Numbered from the stretch's first letter, positions 37,927 through 48,448 are shown. The stretch: 64,000 bases of DNA from Roseobacter fucihabitans (GCF_014337925.2 NZ_CP143423.1:4370501-4434500), one strand, 5' to 3'. Translations and numbers: made by a program. The notes: generated from the sequence alone by a model not told the origin.

Positions 37927-38247
37927 TCAGATCGAGTCTTCGATCCAGCTTTGCAGCGCCGCTTTCGGCTTGGCACCGGCCATGTTGGACACGACCTGAC
38001 CGTCCTTGAAAATGAACAGCGCCGGAATGCCGCGCACGCCCATTTGAGCAGGGGAATTCGGGTTGTCGTCCACGTTCACCTTGACGATCTTGACCTTGCC
38101 TTCCATCTCGCTGGATAGCTCTTCGAGCGACGGGCCGATCTGTTTACAGGGGCCACACCATTCCGCCCAGAAATCCACCACAACGGGGATGTCGGAATTC
38201 TTCACTTCGGCGTCGAATGTTTCATCTGTTACAGCAAGGGTGGCCAT
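37927..38247 (-). CDS. trxA: Thioredoxin
   Basis: A 106-residue thioredoxin with the active site WAEWCGPCK and the conserved cis-proline region [10 protein letters not shown]. It reduces disulfides of cytoplasmic proteins. The ATG at 38247 has AGGAG six bases upstream; the longer frame is not family-like. It lies 38 bases downstream of addA and ends in a good terminator, so it may be the last gene of the long leftward operon that begins with the PAS gene, or have its own promoter. Confidence 0.96.
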   Translation of the reverse strand: MATLAVTDETFDAEVKNSDIPVVVDFWAEWCGPCKQIGPSLEELSSEMEGKVKIVKVNVDDNPNSPAQMGVRGIPALFIFKDGQVVSNMAGAKPKAALQSWIEDSI

Positions 38248-38284
38248 CGTGCGCTCCTGACAGGATATGATTAAGGCATTGTAC

Positions 38285-41200
38285 CTATGGACGCGGTTTG
38301 GGAACGTCAAGATGCTGCGTGCTTTGCAACGCTTGCGTCACGATTTCGTGCGGCAAATGCATGAGCATCGCCGTTTTGGTCCACAGCACCGCAGTCCGGA
38401 TTTTATGATGCGGATAAATCTGTGCGAGCGCATGGGCATAGGCCCCCATCTGGCGCAAAATACCCTCTGGGCAGTTTTTGGCTTGTGCAGGGACGGTTTG
38501 GTTGGTTTTGAAATCCACCGCCAGAATTTTGGTATCGGTGATGATCAGGCGATCAATGATTCCGGCCAATCTGCGGTGGCCAATCTGCGCCGTAACGGCC
38601 ACCTCAGCGAGTGAGTTATCGCTAAAAACGTTGGCAAGCTCTGCGGATTGCAATACGAAACGCGCCTCTTTTGCTGCCTCATCATGATCGGAATTGTTTG
38701 GATCAGCACTGCGTAGGGACGCCAGCGTGGCTGGCCAGTTTTGCGAGGCGGCGACGCTGAGATGTTCGAGGTATTTATGCACCAGCGTGCCATATGCTTT
38801 GGCCGCCTCTTCATCTCTGCCTTGTTCGCCGGGCAATGCCTTAGCACCGCCAAGATCGGAGGGCGAAAGCGTTTCCAATATCACCGGCGGGGAGGGTGGT
38901 GGCCGGTGAAACAGATCTTCTAAAACGACTGTTTTGGCCGCTTCCACAGGTATGTCCGCCTCGGGCAGGTCATCCCAATGCGCATGGGTGTGTCGTTTGA
39001 TTGCCAGTCCCTGAAAGGTAACGTCGCGCGCGTCCATCTGGTCAAGTGCGCCATCGACGATCTGATACCAGCTGTCGTTTTGTTTGGACAACTCACCCGC
39101 CGCCGCGATGATCAGCCACTTTTCAGCCCGTGTTAGAGCCACATAAAGGAGCCGCAGGCGTTCTTCGAACTGCGTCTCTTTCAAACCATCAAGCGTGTCT
39201 GACATCACGCGGGGCATATCACTGGTGCTCGTTTTCCATACGGCATGACCGCGCATTTTCACGATGTCATCCTTGATCTGGATGTTGCGTTTGCCAGTAT
39301 CGGGCAGGATCACGATAGGAGCTTCCAACCCCTTGGCCCCATGCACCGTCATGACCCTGATCTGATCCGAAGCGCTGTCGATCTGGCGTTTGATTTCGAG
39401 ATCATCGGTCTCCATCCAGACCAGAAAACCGGTGAGGCTGGGGACCGCGTTGCGCTCATAGGCGAGCGCCTGAGAGAGCAGCGCGTTGATGCCGTCCTCC
39501 GCCTCATTACCGAGCCGGGAGAGCAGATTGCGGCGTCCCTTATGCCGGGTCAGAATGCGTTCGATCAGGTCATAGGGACGCAGGAAATCCACATTGGCGC
39601 GCAGATCGTTCAGCACGGCAAGGGTTTTGGGATACTGCTCCGCCCGGTTGCGCAGAGTCTGCCAGAGGTATTTTTCGTCACGCCCCTGCGCGAGGGTAAA
39701 AAGATCCTGTTCGGACCAACCAAAGAGCGGCGATCTGAGTGCGGTGGCCAGAGACAGGCTGTCCTCCGCCACGGCCAGAAAGGACAAGAGCGCGGCCAGA
39801 TCGCGCACCGCCAGTTCCCCGCCCACCTTGAGCCTGTCGGCCCCGGCAATCGGCAGGTCGTGGGTTTTGCAAGCCCGGATGATTTCGGCGAATAGATCGG
39901 AACGCCGCTGCACAAGGATCAGAAAATCGCCCGCGGTCACGCGCCGTTTTGCAAGACCGCCCTCGGGCATATCGACAGGGATGGTTTGCCCGTCATTGAT
40001 CATCTGCTTGATCTGGCCTGCGATCTGCTGCGCCAGAATGACCGTGTGGTGATGTTCCGAGCGGCGATCCAGCGGCTCATGCCAGACCCGGTCATCGGCG
40101 TCTTGTTGTTTTTCGACCAATGGCCAGATGTCCACGCGCCCCGGCAGGTTTTGTTTGAAGGCGATGTGTTTGGCGTCCTGGCTGAACCCGGCTGCTTCCT
40201 GATCCGCAAAGGCGGCATCGACCACATCAAGCACCGCTTCGGAGGATCGGAACGAATATCCTAATGTCAGGCTCTGAAAATCGCGTTCGCCAGCTTGCAG
40301 TTTCGATCTGAATTCCGCCTCCATCCTGTCAAATTCTTTTGGGTCCGCGCCCTGAAACGAATAGATAGATTGCTTCTTGTCACCCACGACAAACAGGGTT
40401 CGCGCTTCATCACGCGCGCCTTTACCGCTGGAAAATTCTGCGGCCAGCTTGCGAATGACGTCCCATTGCGCGGGGCTGGTGTCTTGTGCTTCGTCCACCA
40501 GAATATGGTCAATGCCGCCGTCGATCCGGAACAACACCCAGGCGGCCACGGCGGGATCGTTCAGAAGATCGCGCGCCTTGAAGATCAGATCGTCAAAATC
40601 GAGCCATCCGCGCAGCAGCTTTTGACCTTCGTAACGGCGGATGAATTGGGCGGCGAAACCCTGAAGCGCTTGTGTTTTTTCCGCGGCAATCAATGACAAA
40701 CGTGGTTCGCGGGCCGCTTCCACCCGGCCCATGAAATCATCGAGCCTTTGCATATGTTCGCTCAGGACCGCTTGCGTTGGTTTTGTCGGGAAACTGCCGA
40801 TTTTCGCACCAAAGGGCGATTTGGCCGTCGCCCCAAAGAGGAAAACACCCTCAAGTGCTGCAAGCGAATCATACCCTAAATCGCCAATTCGGGCGAGTTT
40901 TTCCGCGGCCTTCGTGTCCAAACCGCCCTTGTTTTGCAACGCCGGGAGGATGTCGGCGATAAGCACCGCTTCGCCGCCCAGAAACACTGAGGCACTGATA
41001 CCATCGCGCGAAAGATCTGCTGGCTGATCAAAAACCTTAAGAATATCGCCCCACCCCATGGGCGTTCTGAGAAGATCGCGGTGCCCGATCACGGCGCGGG
41101 TCAGCTTGCTGAAATCCTCGCCGGTGTAATGGCGCGCGATGGCGTCGATCAACGCGGCATCCGGGCCGTCGGCCATCAGGTCCACGATTTCTGCGCGCAG

Positions 41201-41665
41201 CAGATCGGCGGCGCGGTCTTCGATTTCCGTAAACTGCGGGCTAACCTGCGCTTCAAGCGGAAAGCGCCTTAATAGAGACGCACAAAACGAATGGATCGTC
41301 TGGATTTTCAACCCGCCGGGCGTTTCGATCGCACGGGCGAACAGCGTGCGGGCATCGCGCAGGCGGTGCTCCCCGATGGGGCCTTCGACCCCCAACTCGC
41401 GCAGCGATGCGGTCAGGTCATCTGAGGGAAGCATCGCCCAGGCGCCGAGCCGCTTGAACAACCGGTTCTGCATCTCCGAGGCGGCGGCCTTGGTGTAGGT
41501 CAGGCAGAGGATATGTTGCGGTTGCACCCCATCCAGCAGCAAACGCGCGACCCGGTCGGTCAGGACCCGTGTCTTGCCCGATCCGGCATTTGCGGCCAGC
41601 CAGGTGGAGGCATCGGGGCGCGCCGCGCGCACCTGCGCCTCTGTGGCGTCATCACGCGGGCTCAT
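38285..41665 (-). CDS. addA: AddA helicase-nuclease subunit
   Basis: A 1126-residue UvrD-type helicase with a C-terminal nuclease, the alphaproteobacterial counterpart of RecB for double-strand break repair. Walker A is [15 protein letters not shown], motif II is [16 protein letters not shown], and the later helicase motifs include [17 protein letters not shown]. The nuclease signature [10 protein letters not shown] (Asp-X-Lys) is near the end. It overlaps addB by four bases, as expected for subunits of one complex. Confidence 0.95.
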   Translation of the reverse strand: MSPRDDATEAQVRAARPDASTWLAANAGSGKTRVLTDRVARLLLDGVQPQHILCLTYTKAAASEMQNRLFKRLGAWAMLPSDDLTASLRELGVEGPIGEHRLRDARTLFARAIETPGGLKIQTIHSFCASLLRRFPLEAQVSPQFTEIEDRAADLLRAEIVDLMADGPDAALIDAIARHYTGEDFSKLTRAVIGHRDLLRTPMGWGDILKVFDQPADLSRDGISASVFLGGEAVLIADILPALQNKGGLDTKAAEKLARIGDLGYDSLAALEGVFLFGATAKSPFGAKIGSFPTKPTQAVLSEHMQRLDDFMGRVEAAREPRLSLIAAEKTQALQGFAAQFIRRYEGQKLLRGWLDFDDLIFKARDLLNDPAVAAWVLFRIDGGIDHILVDEAQDTSPAQWDVIRKLAAEFSSGKGARDEARTLFVVGDKKQSIYSFQGADPKEFDRMEAEFRSKLQAGERDFQSLTLGYSFRSSEAVLDVVDAAFADQEAAGFSQDAKHIAFKQNLPGRVDIWPLVEKQQDADDRVWHEPLDRRSEHHHTVILAQQIAGQIKQMINDGQTIPVDMPEGGLAKRRVTAGDFLILVQRRSDLFAEIIRACKTHDLPIAGADRLKVGGELAVRDLAALLSFLAVAEDSLSLATALRSPLFGWSEQDLFTLAQGRDEKYLWQTLRNRAEQYPKTLAVLNDLRANVDFLRPYDLIERILTRHKGRRNLLSRLGNEAEDGINALLSQALAYERNAVPSLTGFLVWMETDDLEIKRQIDSASDQIRVMTVHGAKGLEAPIVILPDTGKRNIQIKDDIVKMRGHAVWKTSTSDMPRVMSDTLDGLKETQFEERLRLLYVALTRAEKWLIIAAAGELSKQNDSWYQIVDGALDQMDARDVTFQGLAIKRHTHAHWDDLPEADIPVEAAKTVVLEDLFHRPPPSPPVILETLSPSDLGGAKALPGEQGRDEEAAKAYGTLVHKYLEHLSVAASQNWPATLASLRSADPNNSDHDEAAKEARFVLQSAELANVFSDNSLAEVAVTAQIGHRRLAGIIDRLIITDTKILAVDFKTNQTVPAQAKNCPEGILRQMGAYAHALAQIYPHHKIRTAVLWTKTAMLMHLPHEIVTQALQSTQHLDVPKPRP

Positions 41666-44619
41666 GTCAAATCCTCCGGCACCGGATCATCCGTGGCGTC
41701 CCATTCCCCGAAACGCGCCAGCAGGTCATAATCGCCCGCGATCTTGTCTTCCTGCATCATCCGGCGCGCCGTAAACCCCTGCCCCGGTGAAAGGTAGCTA
41801 TCGATCAGCTTGCGCAGATTGGCCAGAACCTCGCGCGGCGGTTCATCATCCAGAGGCGCCATGACCTCCATAGGAGTCGAGCCTAAACCGATGAAAATGG
41901 CCATCGCAACGGGGCGCACGCCCAAGGTTTCGAACGCGCCCTCCTCGATCATCGCGGCCTCGATCAGGAGTTGTTTGTCAAATGTACCTTGTTGTTTCGC
42001 GGTGGGCGGTTTCCCGGTTTTATAGTCATAGAGCAGCGCATCACCCACATCGGTCTGATCAATCCGGTCGGCCCTTGCGGTCAGCGTAAAACCGATGTCA
42101 GGCCAGACGAGTTTGCCCTTCGCCTCCTCCTCAAAGGCGCGCGGCGCGGAATAGCCGCGCCGTTCGGTTTCGCGGTCCACAAACCACTGCGCGATCTTAT
42201 CGATTCGGGCCAACCACATGGCGCGGGCGGCGGGCCAGGGAACCTGATCCGCCATCACGGCTGCGGCGACCTGTCTGAGATGTTGCGGGTTGAGCAAGAC
42301 CGGGTCGGCCACCGTATCCTTGATGAAACGCTCCATGATGTCATGCGCCACGGTGCCCCGCATCAAGGCATCCGGGCTTTGGACCAGCGGGCCAAGCCGG
42401 TTCAGTTTCAACACATGGCGCGCGTAAATGGCGTAAGGATCGCGGATCAGACGCTTGATTTCGGTGACGGAAAGCTGGCGTGGGCGCGTAGCAACAGGGG
42501 GGCGCGGCGAGGGGCGTTTGGCGGAGTCAACGCGCGTGACCTCCTCAAAGGCGCGCACCTTGGCCAGCCACAGATCACCGCGCGCCAGCATGGCATCCAG
42601 GGCCTCCGGTCCCCCCTGATCCCGTAAACCGGCCAGCAGGTTGCGCAGCCGATTCACCCACCGCGAAGCCACGGTTTCGGCATCATCAGAACGGATCGCA
42701 CGCGTCAGCCAGACTTCCTTTGCGCCAACCGCTTGTTGGTAATCATGCGCCGACAGTCCGATGCGCCGTTCGGGAAGCAACAACCCGGCCTTGTGCCGAA
42801 GCGTGCGGTTCAGCCAGGGATCAGGCTTGGGCGCTTCGGGCCAGGTGCCATCGTTGAGACCGGCGAGGATGACCAGATCCGCGCCCTGCACCCGCGCCTC
42901 CAGCGTCCCCCAGATCATGATGTTGGGATGGGGTGCGTCGCGGTCGCGGATTTCCTCTCCCGACAGCAGCGCGCCGACCAGATCGCTGTAATCGGTCGCC
43001 GTCATCTGCGTGCCGAAAGCGGCCTGCTCTTTGAGCCCGCGCATCACGGCTTCGGCTTTTTGCCCGGCCTTCTTTTGCCAAAGCTCTCCGGGGTCCGTGC
43101 CATCCGTGCCCGCTGAGATTGTTTCCGCAAGGGCGGTATGCATGTCGACCCATTGTGCAAGTGGTCGCATCTGATCAGTGAAACACTTGCAAAGGGTATC
43201 GCCGATCCAATGCGCCCAGAGGTCGATTTTCGCCTGTTCCTCGGGATGGGCTACGGCGTTTTGCAACAGCTCGATAATGCCTTCCGGATCGGGGTATGGC
43301 AGGCCCTTGTCGCGGATGCGCAATTCGAGACGTTGTGTGTTCAGGACATGCGGGCCGCGCTCCGTGCCGCTGTGGGACAGCGGGTGTTTGAGCAGCGTGA
43401 GCAAAGCCTCGGCGTCCAGACGTCGCACGAATAGCCCGGCCACATGCCGCAGAAACCGACCCGGCGGCGACAGATGTAGCGGCGTTCCCGCGGAATCGTC
43501 TGGCAGGATTCCCCATTGATCAAGTGCTGCCGTCACCTGCCGGGTCAAAATACGGTCGGGGGTGATGAGGGCGGCGGTTTCGCCGGTCTCCGCCGCCCGG
43601 CGCAGTCGCAGCGCAATAGCAAGCGCCTCCGCGCGCGAGCTGGGCGCATCCAGCACTGTGACATCCGCGGTGGCCTGAGCGATGTTGCGTAGCTCTGCGC
43701 CTTCGGTGAGCCAGGCGTCCGTCACGGGGGCAGGGCGCAGCGACAGCGAGACAAGCGCATTGCGGGCGGCTGACGGGGGCGGGCTGTCATGCCATTCTGT
43801 CACATCGCCGCGCGCGGCATTGATTTCCGAGAGCAGTTTGTAGAACCGGAATTGCGGATGGTCTTCGGATAAAAGCGGGTCTTTGAGCTCGGACCATATC
43901 GCGGCGGGCATTTCAAAATCGAAACCCGGCAGCACCAGCGCGCCCTGCGGCAAAGCTGCGACGGCCTTCATCAGCAGCATCGTGGTGCCGCGTGATCCGG
44001 TTGACCCGGCGATGATCACCGGGTTTTTCGGCGGTGTAATCGCCCATTTCGCCGCCAGCGCCGTAACCAGCAGACGTTGGCGCGCCTCGCTGTCGGGCAG
44101 GGTCGTGGCCTCATCAAGATAGGCCTGCGCAATCTGGATGAACCGCAGCGCGCGTTGCCAATGGCCGGATTGATCGGTCACGTCCAGATTTGCGATGACC
44201 TCTGCACTGATGCCTTCGCCCTGCATTTCATCCATAAGCGCGGCGAGGCTGTCGGTCAGATCATACAGCGATGAGCGGGGCGCGAGGTCTTTTTGTTGCG
44301 TCAGGAGTTGGGACACCAACGCGATCAATTCCAACCGGCGGCGCAGAGGGGGCACCGCCGGGGGCAGGGTTATGGCGGGATCCAGCACATCGAGATCGGT
44401 CAGCAGCCGGATTTGGGGCAACAGGCAGGGGGGGCCTTCTTCAAAAAGGCTGCGCAATCTGCGTTGCATACGGCGCGTGTTCACGATCAATTGCACGCGT
44501 GCCATGGCCTCTGGGGGCTGTCCTTTCAACCGGGCCACCAACCCGCCTACAAGCGCACGCGGAAAATCGACGCCCGGCGCCACGCCAAAAATCCGGGGGT
44601 GCGCGGTGCTGTCAAACAT
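41662..44619 (-). CDS. addB: AddB nuclease subunit
   Basis: A 985-residue AddB of the alphaproteobacterial type. Most of the protein is an inactive helicase-like fold; the Walker-like segment IIAGSTGSRGTTMLLM is degenerate. The C-terminal nuclease is marked by ALLYDYKTGKPPTAKQ with the catalytic Asp-X-Lys. The ATG at 44619 (MFDSTAHPRIFGV) overlaps the murU stop by eight bases; the longer frame to 44676 is unlikely. It works with AddA in processing broken ends for RecA. Confidence 0.93.
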   Translation of the reverse strand: MFDSTAHPRIFGVAPGVDFPRALVGGLVARLKGQPPEAMARVQLIVNTRRMQRRLRSLFEEGPPCLLPQIRLLTDLDVLDPAITLPPAVPPLRRRLELIALVSQLLTQQKDLAPRSSLYDLTDSLAALMDEMQGEGISAEVIANLDVTDQSGHWQRALRFIQIAQAYLDEATTLPDSEARQRLLVTALAAKWAITPPKNPVIIAGSTGSRGTTMLLMKAVAALPQGALVLPGFDFEMPAAIWSELKDPLLSEDHPQFRFYKLLSEINAARGDVTEWHDSPPPSAARNALVSLSLRPAPVTDAWLTEGAELRNIAQATADVTVLDAPSSRAEALAIALRLRRAAETGETAALITPDRILTRQVTAALDQWGILPDDSAGTPLHLSPPGRFLRHVAGLFVRRLDAEALLTLLKHPLSHSGTERGPHVLNTQRLELRIRDKGLPYPDPEGIIELLQNAVAHPEEQAKIDLWAHWIGDTLCKCFTDQMRPLAQWVDMHTALAETISAGTDGTDPGELWQKKAGQKAEAVMRGLKEQAAFGTQMTATDYSDLVGALLSGEEIRDRDAPHPNIMIWGTLEARVQGADLVILAGLNDGTWPEAPKPDPWLNRTLRHKAGLLLPERRIGLSAHDYQQAVGAKEVWLTRAIRSDDAETVASRWVNRLRNLLAGLRDQGGPEALDAMLARGDLWLAKVRAFEEVTRVDSAKRPSPRPPVATRPRQLSVTEIKRLIRDPYAIYARHVLKLNRLGPLVQSPDALMRGTVAHDIMERFIKDTVADPVLLNPQHLRQVAAAVMADQVPWPAARAMWLARIDKIAQWFVDRETERRGYSAPRAFEEEAKGKLVWPDIGFTLTARADRIDQTDVGDALLYDYKTGKPPTAKQQGTFDKQLLIEAAMIEEGAFETLGVRPVAMAIFIGLGSTPMEVMAPLDDEPPREVLANLRKLIDSYLSPGQGFTARRMMQEDKIAGDYDLLARFGEWDATDDPVPEDLT

Positions 44620-45304
44620 CGCGGCGGGCCAATTGGTTTTGTGCGGTTTCAACGCCAGCAGGATGGCCGACGTCACACCAATCTCCGGGATAACTCAGCC
44701 CGAAGAGGCGATTTTCCGCATGCATCAGGTCCCATAGAACATTCAGCGAGAACTTCGTTTCGCCGATTTCGGCAAGGCGCTCTGTTTTGATGATCTGCGC
44801 GCCGCCATAGACCTGCCCCTGACCGCGTGTCAGATGGCCGTTCGGGCCAATTTGAAAATCACCCTGTCCGGCATAGCCATGCGTCTGCGCCACCGGAATA
44901 CACATCAGCAAGGCGTCCATATCGTTGGGCCGCCACGCGTCCCGCAGCCATGCCAGCGGGCTGGGTCCGAGCCAAACGGCATCGGTGTTCAGGGTGAAGA
45001 CCGGACCCGGACCCAAAAGCGGGAGGGCATTTCGCAGACCGCCGCCGGTATCCAGAATCTCCGGTGTTTCCAAAACGGTCTGGACCCCGGTCCCTGCAAG
45101 ATGCGTTTCCAGCGGCGCGGGTTTATAGTGCATATTTGCGACAATCCGGTCGATCTCGACGCCGTTGGTTTGATCGAGGGCATAATCAATCAACGGCCTG
45201 CCCGCGACGCGCACCATGGGTTTGGGGATGTCATTGGTCAGAGGGCGCATGCGCGCCCCGAAGCCTGCGGCAAAGAGCATCAACGATTGGGGTATGTCGC
45301 GCAT
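44612..45304 (-). CDS. murU: N-acetylmuramate-1-phosphate uridylyltransferase (MurU-like)
   Basis: A 230-residue nucleotidyltransferase with the sugar-nucleotide signature LFAAGFGARMRPLT followed by DIPKPMVRVAGRPLI. LNTDAVW carries the metal-binding Asp. Beside an AmgK-like kinase, the best assignment is MurU of the peptidoglycan recycling route that makes UDP-MurNAc directly. The start at 45304 has GAGG five bases upstream; the ATG at 45280, overlapping the amgK stop, is an alternative. Glucose-1-phosphate nucleotidyltransferases share the fold, so the substrate is inferred from the neighbour. Confidence 0.85.
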   Translation of the reverse strand: MRDIPQSLMLFAAGFGARMRPLTNDIPKPMVRVAGRPLIDYALDQTNGVEIDRIVANMHYKPAPLETHLAGTGVQTVLETPEILDTGGGLRNALPLLGPGPVFTLNTDAVWLGPSPLAWLRDAWRPNDMDALLMCIPVAQTHGYAGQGDFQIGPNGHLTRGQGQVYGGAQIIKTERLAEIGETKFSLNVLWDLMHAENRLFGLSYPGDWCDVGHPAGVETAQNQLARRDV

Positions 45305-46299
45305 TTCAACCTCAATTCGTCCAGAACGGTTTGGGAGGGGGGCGGCAGTGTTTCTCTGATAAGATCGGCTATCCCACGCAGTACCGGGTGTTGCAGATTG
45401 GTCTGAATATGCGCCCAGACCCGCGGGATAAGGTCAATGTATTGTGCCTTGCCTGCCTTGAGGCAAAGCCGCGAGAATCCGCCAAGTATTCTCAGGTTGC
45501 GCTGAGCGCCCAGCAGGGCATAGGCGGTCTTAAATTGTATCGCGTCTTGTGGATTTTGTTCCAGAAACCGATCAATCATGGCTTGCTCTACGGCGCGTGG
45601 CACATCGCGGCGGGCATCTTGCAGCATCGAGACCAGATCATAGGCGGGGTGGCCGGCCATTGCGTCCTGAAAGTCAAGCAGCCCAACACGCGCGACGCCG
45701 TCCCGTTCCGGTATCCACAACAGGTTTTCGGCGTGGTAATCCCGCTGAATCAACACCTTTGGTTGGGTATCCAGCGGCGCGAGCAGAGCGTGAAAATCCC
45801 GCAGAAAACGCGACCGCGCGCTTAGATCAACAGCACCCTCAGCCCCGAATTGATACCAGTCAAACGCCCGCGTCGCGAGCGGGGTCATTACGCGCGCGTC
45901 ATAGGGTTCAAGTTCTGGCATCGCTTGGCGGTGCAGGTGCGAGAGAACATCCACCGCGCATTGATAAAGCGGCAGTTCCAAAGCGGGTTCCACGAGGATC
46001 AACCGCGCAAAAAGGTCATCCCCCAGATCTTCGATCAGCAGGAACCCCCGCTCTGTATTGGCTGCGAAAATCTCCGGGGCACTCAATCCTGTACCGGTGA
46101 GATATGTGGCAATATCGACGAATGGCGCGATATTTTCACCCTTGTCCGGGGGCGCGTCCATCAAGACCGCAACCCGCCCATCAGGATGGTGCAGGCGATG
46201 ATACCGCCTGTTGGAGGCGTCACCGGCCAAGGGGGCGATTTTGGCAGCGCCCCATCCGATCTGCTGGATAAAATTCATCAGGTCGTTGTTTCGGCTCAT
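45280..46299 (-). CDS. amgK: Aminoglycoside phosphotransferase-fold kinase (AmgK-like)
   Basis: A 339-residue kinase with the APH fold. The catalytic loop is LIQRDYHAENLLWIP with Asp and Asn, and the metal-binding Asp is in VGLLDFQDAMAGHPAYDL. In Pseudomonas and Caulobacter AmgK phosphorylates MurNAc and GlcNAc at the anomeric position, feeding MurU, which is the next gene here. The ATG at 46299 overlaps the tsaE stop as ATGA. The longer frame to 46347 lacks support. Confidence 0.87.
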   Translation of the reverse strand: MSRNNDLMNFIQQIGWGAAKIAPLAGDASNRRYHRLHHPDGRVAVLMDAPPDKGENIAPFVDIATYLTGTGLSAPEIFAANTERGFLLIEDLGDDLFARLILVEPALELPLYQCAVDVLSHLHRQAMPELEPYDARVMTPLATRAFDWYQFGAEGAVDLSARSRFLRDFHALLAPLDTQPKVLIQRDYHAENLLWIPERDGVARVGLLDFQDAMAGHPAYDLVSMLQDARRDVPRAVEQAMIDRFLEQNPQDAIQFKTAYALLGAQRNLRILGGFSRLCLKAGKAQYIDLIPRVWAHIQTNLQHPVLRGIADLIRETLPPPSQTVLDELRLKCATYPNR

Positions 46300-46772
46300 G
46301 ATTGTGTCCAACCTTGCAGTCTTTTGTCCCAGCGGGCATCTTCCCACTGCGCTGTGAGCCGTCGGGCGTCCTCATCACCCCCATCCGCAAGATGAAGGGT
46401 CAATGCCCCCTGCGGTCGCAAGGGGCCCAACCTGTCGGGCCATTCCAGGAAACAGATGGCGGTGTCAAAGGCCTCCAGCAGGCCAAGCTCCTCAATCTCC
46501 TCCACCGCGCCGATCCGGTAGAGGTCGGCGTGCCAGACTGGCCCAAGCCGGGTCTGATAGGTCTGTACCAGCGTAAATGTCGGAGACGGCACGTCTTCGG
46601 GCACCCGCAACAGCGATTGAATGGCGGCGCGCGCGAAATGTGTCTTGCCTGCGCCGACGTTGCCTTCGAGCAGCACGATATCTCCCGGACGCAACATCGG
46701 CGCAAGGCGTGCGGCAGCCTGTGCGGTTGCATCGCTGGACGTCAGGATCAGTGAAAGAGTACGTTCGGGCAT
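46296..46772 (-). CDS. tsaE: tRNA t6A synthesis ATPase TsaE
   Basis: A 158-residue P-loop ATPase that helps TsaB-TsaD make N6-threonylcarbamoyladenosine in tRNA. Walker A is LEGNVGAGKTHFARAAI, followed by the family motif PSPTFTLVQTY and HADLYRIGAVEEIEELG. Its stop overlaps amgK. tsaD lies some 10 kb away; tsaB and tsaC are not in the window. Confidence 0.95.
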   Translation of the reverse strand: MPERTLSLILTSSDATAQAAARLAPMLRPGDIVLLEGNVGAGKTHFARAAIQSLLRVPEDVPSPTFTLVQTYQTRLGPVWHADLYRIGAVEEIEELGLLEAFDTAICFLEWPDRLGPLRPQGALTLHLADGGDEDARRLTAQWEDARWDKRLQGWTQS

Positions 46773-46820
46773 AGACCCATGCTTACCCTGCGCAGTCGCG
46801 GCTGCAAGCCATAACAGGGA

Positions 46821-48365
46821 TCAGGAAGCCCGCGCCCCCAGATGTAGCTGCTTGGCCGCGGTTTTTTCGGTCTGGATAAACCGAATGACCGTCGCACCGG
46901 AGGCGATACGCGATACCGTGCAGGTCAGGGGCGCGCCATTGTTCAGCGTGGCGGGCATGTCCCAGGAGGTTCGATCACTTATGTTGCGTACGAAATCGGT
47001 GAGCGCCGCCCAGCGTGCGCCGGGTTTGCATTGGCGTTTCCATTCATCCACGGAATCCAGAATGGTGATGTCGGTAAAAGAATTATCCGGGTCCAGACCC
47101 CAAAGTTCACGATATGCCAAATTGCAGAAGGTCAGCACGCCGGTTGAGGAAAAAACCACCAGACCCTCCTCGAAGGTGTCCATCAGGGATTGACCAAGCT
47201 CCAGCTCCGCCCGGAAATTCCGCGTCAGGGAGACTTCGGCGCTGATGTCCTCGATCAAAAACGCAATGGCACCGTCCGGGTGCGGACGCCCGCGCACACG
47301 GTAGGTCTGCCCGCTTTCCAGCGTCCATGTTTCCTGATACCGCCCATCGGTCGCCGCGGCGATGACCTCGGCGATTTCCTGGCGCCAGGAGTGATAGTTT
47401 TTGGGTTCCGGCATGCGGCGATTTTCGCGCATCCGGTCAAAGAAAGACAACAGCGTCGGCCGCCCGCTCAGGAATTCAGCCGGCAAGTCGGTAAGGTCGA
47501 TCAGGGCCGGATTGAACAGGACCAATTGTCCGTTGCGGTCAAAAATCGCCAAACCGATGGAGAGCTGTGCGAATGTCTTTGCCAGGGTCTGGACAAAATT
47601 GCGCTGGGCGGCTTCGGATTTCACCACGGCGTTTACGTCAACCGCGTGGAATATGGTGATGTCGGAGACGGTGACGGCGGTCACATCATACCAGTCTTTT
47701 CGTCCGCCCTCTTTGGTCAGGGTCGACAGCCGTTGTCGTCCGGTTTTTGCAGTCCCGAACGGCTTCACCTCGAAGACGGGTTTTTCCGGCTTTGGCATGG
47801 TTCTGTGCAACCTGTCGTAAAGGTCTTCATAGGCGCCGTTGAACCATGTTACCTTTCCTTCCGCATTGACCTGCCAAACGGCATGCGGCGTGGTGTCGCT
47901 GGCGCGGCGCAGATCGGCAAGTTCGCGGTGGACCTTGAGCATCTTCTCGGATTGGGCCGTGCTCACCTTGCGATCATCATCCATATGAACCTGGATGAAC
48001 CTTCCCCGACAGGTCAGCCTCAGTGTGGCGACGTCTTCGGCATGGCGCGCCTCGATTGAAACCGAACCGGATTGGTCCGTTGGCGGGTGTTCCGGCAGCT
48101 TGGGGAAGCGTTTCAGCATCCGCTCGCGCCATGAATGCCAATCATCCTGCCCTGGGGTCACGTTATATTGATGTTGTGCGGCCTCAGACGCATGATGCAG
48201 GTCTTCATGATCAAACAGGAGAGACACCCCATTCTCGTTTTGTGCCGCCTGCCCCAAATGGGATGCGCCGCCCGATTGCCCAGTGGTTTTTCGCACCCAA
48301 AACAACCCCGCCAGCACGCTCAGCGTAGCGGTGCCGATGATGGCAGCAATATCCCAAAAAGGCAT
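46821..48365 (-). CDS. Membrane-anchored multi-PAS protein without kinase domain (DivL-like position)
   Basis: A 514-residue protein with one N-terminal membrane segment (AAIIGTATLSVLAGLFWV, residues 7-24), an acidic spacer, and three PAS-like units: near 155-245 (AVWQVNAEGKVTWFNGAY), 265-380 (IGLAIFDRNGQLVLFNPA) and 385-490 (GLVVFSSTGVLTFCNLAY). It ends without a dimerisation/phosphoacceptor helix or an ATPase domain; no H-box, N-box or G-box can be found. As I recall, in Caulobacter the pseudokinase gene divL occupies this place next to tsaE and amgK. The PAS content fits a shortened DivL, but equivalence is an inference. A full CtrA box lies 57 bases upstream of the ATG. Confidence 0.8.
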   Translation of the reverse strand: MPFWDIAAIIGTATLSVLAGLFWVRKTTGQSGGASHLGQAAQNENGVSLLFDHEDLHHASEAAQHQYNVTPGQDDWHSWRERMLKRFPKLPEHPPTDQSGSVSIEARHAEDVATLRLTCRGRFIQVHMDDDRKVSTAQSEKMLKVHRELADLRRASDTTPHAVWQVNAEGKVTWFNGAYEDLYDRLHRTMPKPEKPVFEVKPFGTAKTGRQRLSTLTKEGGRKDWYDVTAVTVSDITIFHAVDVNAVVKSEAAQRNFVQTLAKTFAQLSIGLAIFDRNGQLVLFNPALIDLTDLPAEFLSGRPTLLSFFDRMRENRRMPEPKNYHSWRQEIAEVIAAATDGRYQETWTLESGQTYRVRGRPHPDGAIAFLIEDISAEVSLTRNFRAELELGQSLMDTFEEGLVVFSSTGVLTFCNLAYRELWGLDPDNSFTDITILDSVDEWKRQCKPGARWAALTDFVRNISDRTSWDMPATLNNGAPLTCTVSRIASGATVIRFIQTEKTAAKQLHLGARAS

Positions 48366-48421
48366 GTGTTACAGAATCCCCATCCTGACCAAAAACCAAA
48401 TTAATTTTTCACTCAGCTTGG

Positions 48422-48436
48422 TTAATTCGGAGTTAA
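48422..48436. promoter_or_regulatory. CtrA-type box upstream of the multi-PAS gene
   Basis: TTAATTCGGAGTTAA matches TTAA-N7-TTAA exactly. It lies in the 83-base gap between the regB stop and the PAS gene, 57 bases before the PAS start codon. On the minus strand the second half continues as TTAACC, like the extended Caulobacter site. A CcrM-type GANTC sequence (GAATC) lies at 48374-48378. Confidence 0.6.
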
Positions 48437-48448
48437 TTTTGCCATTGA

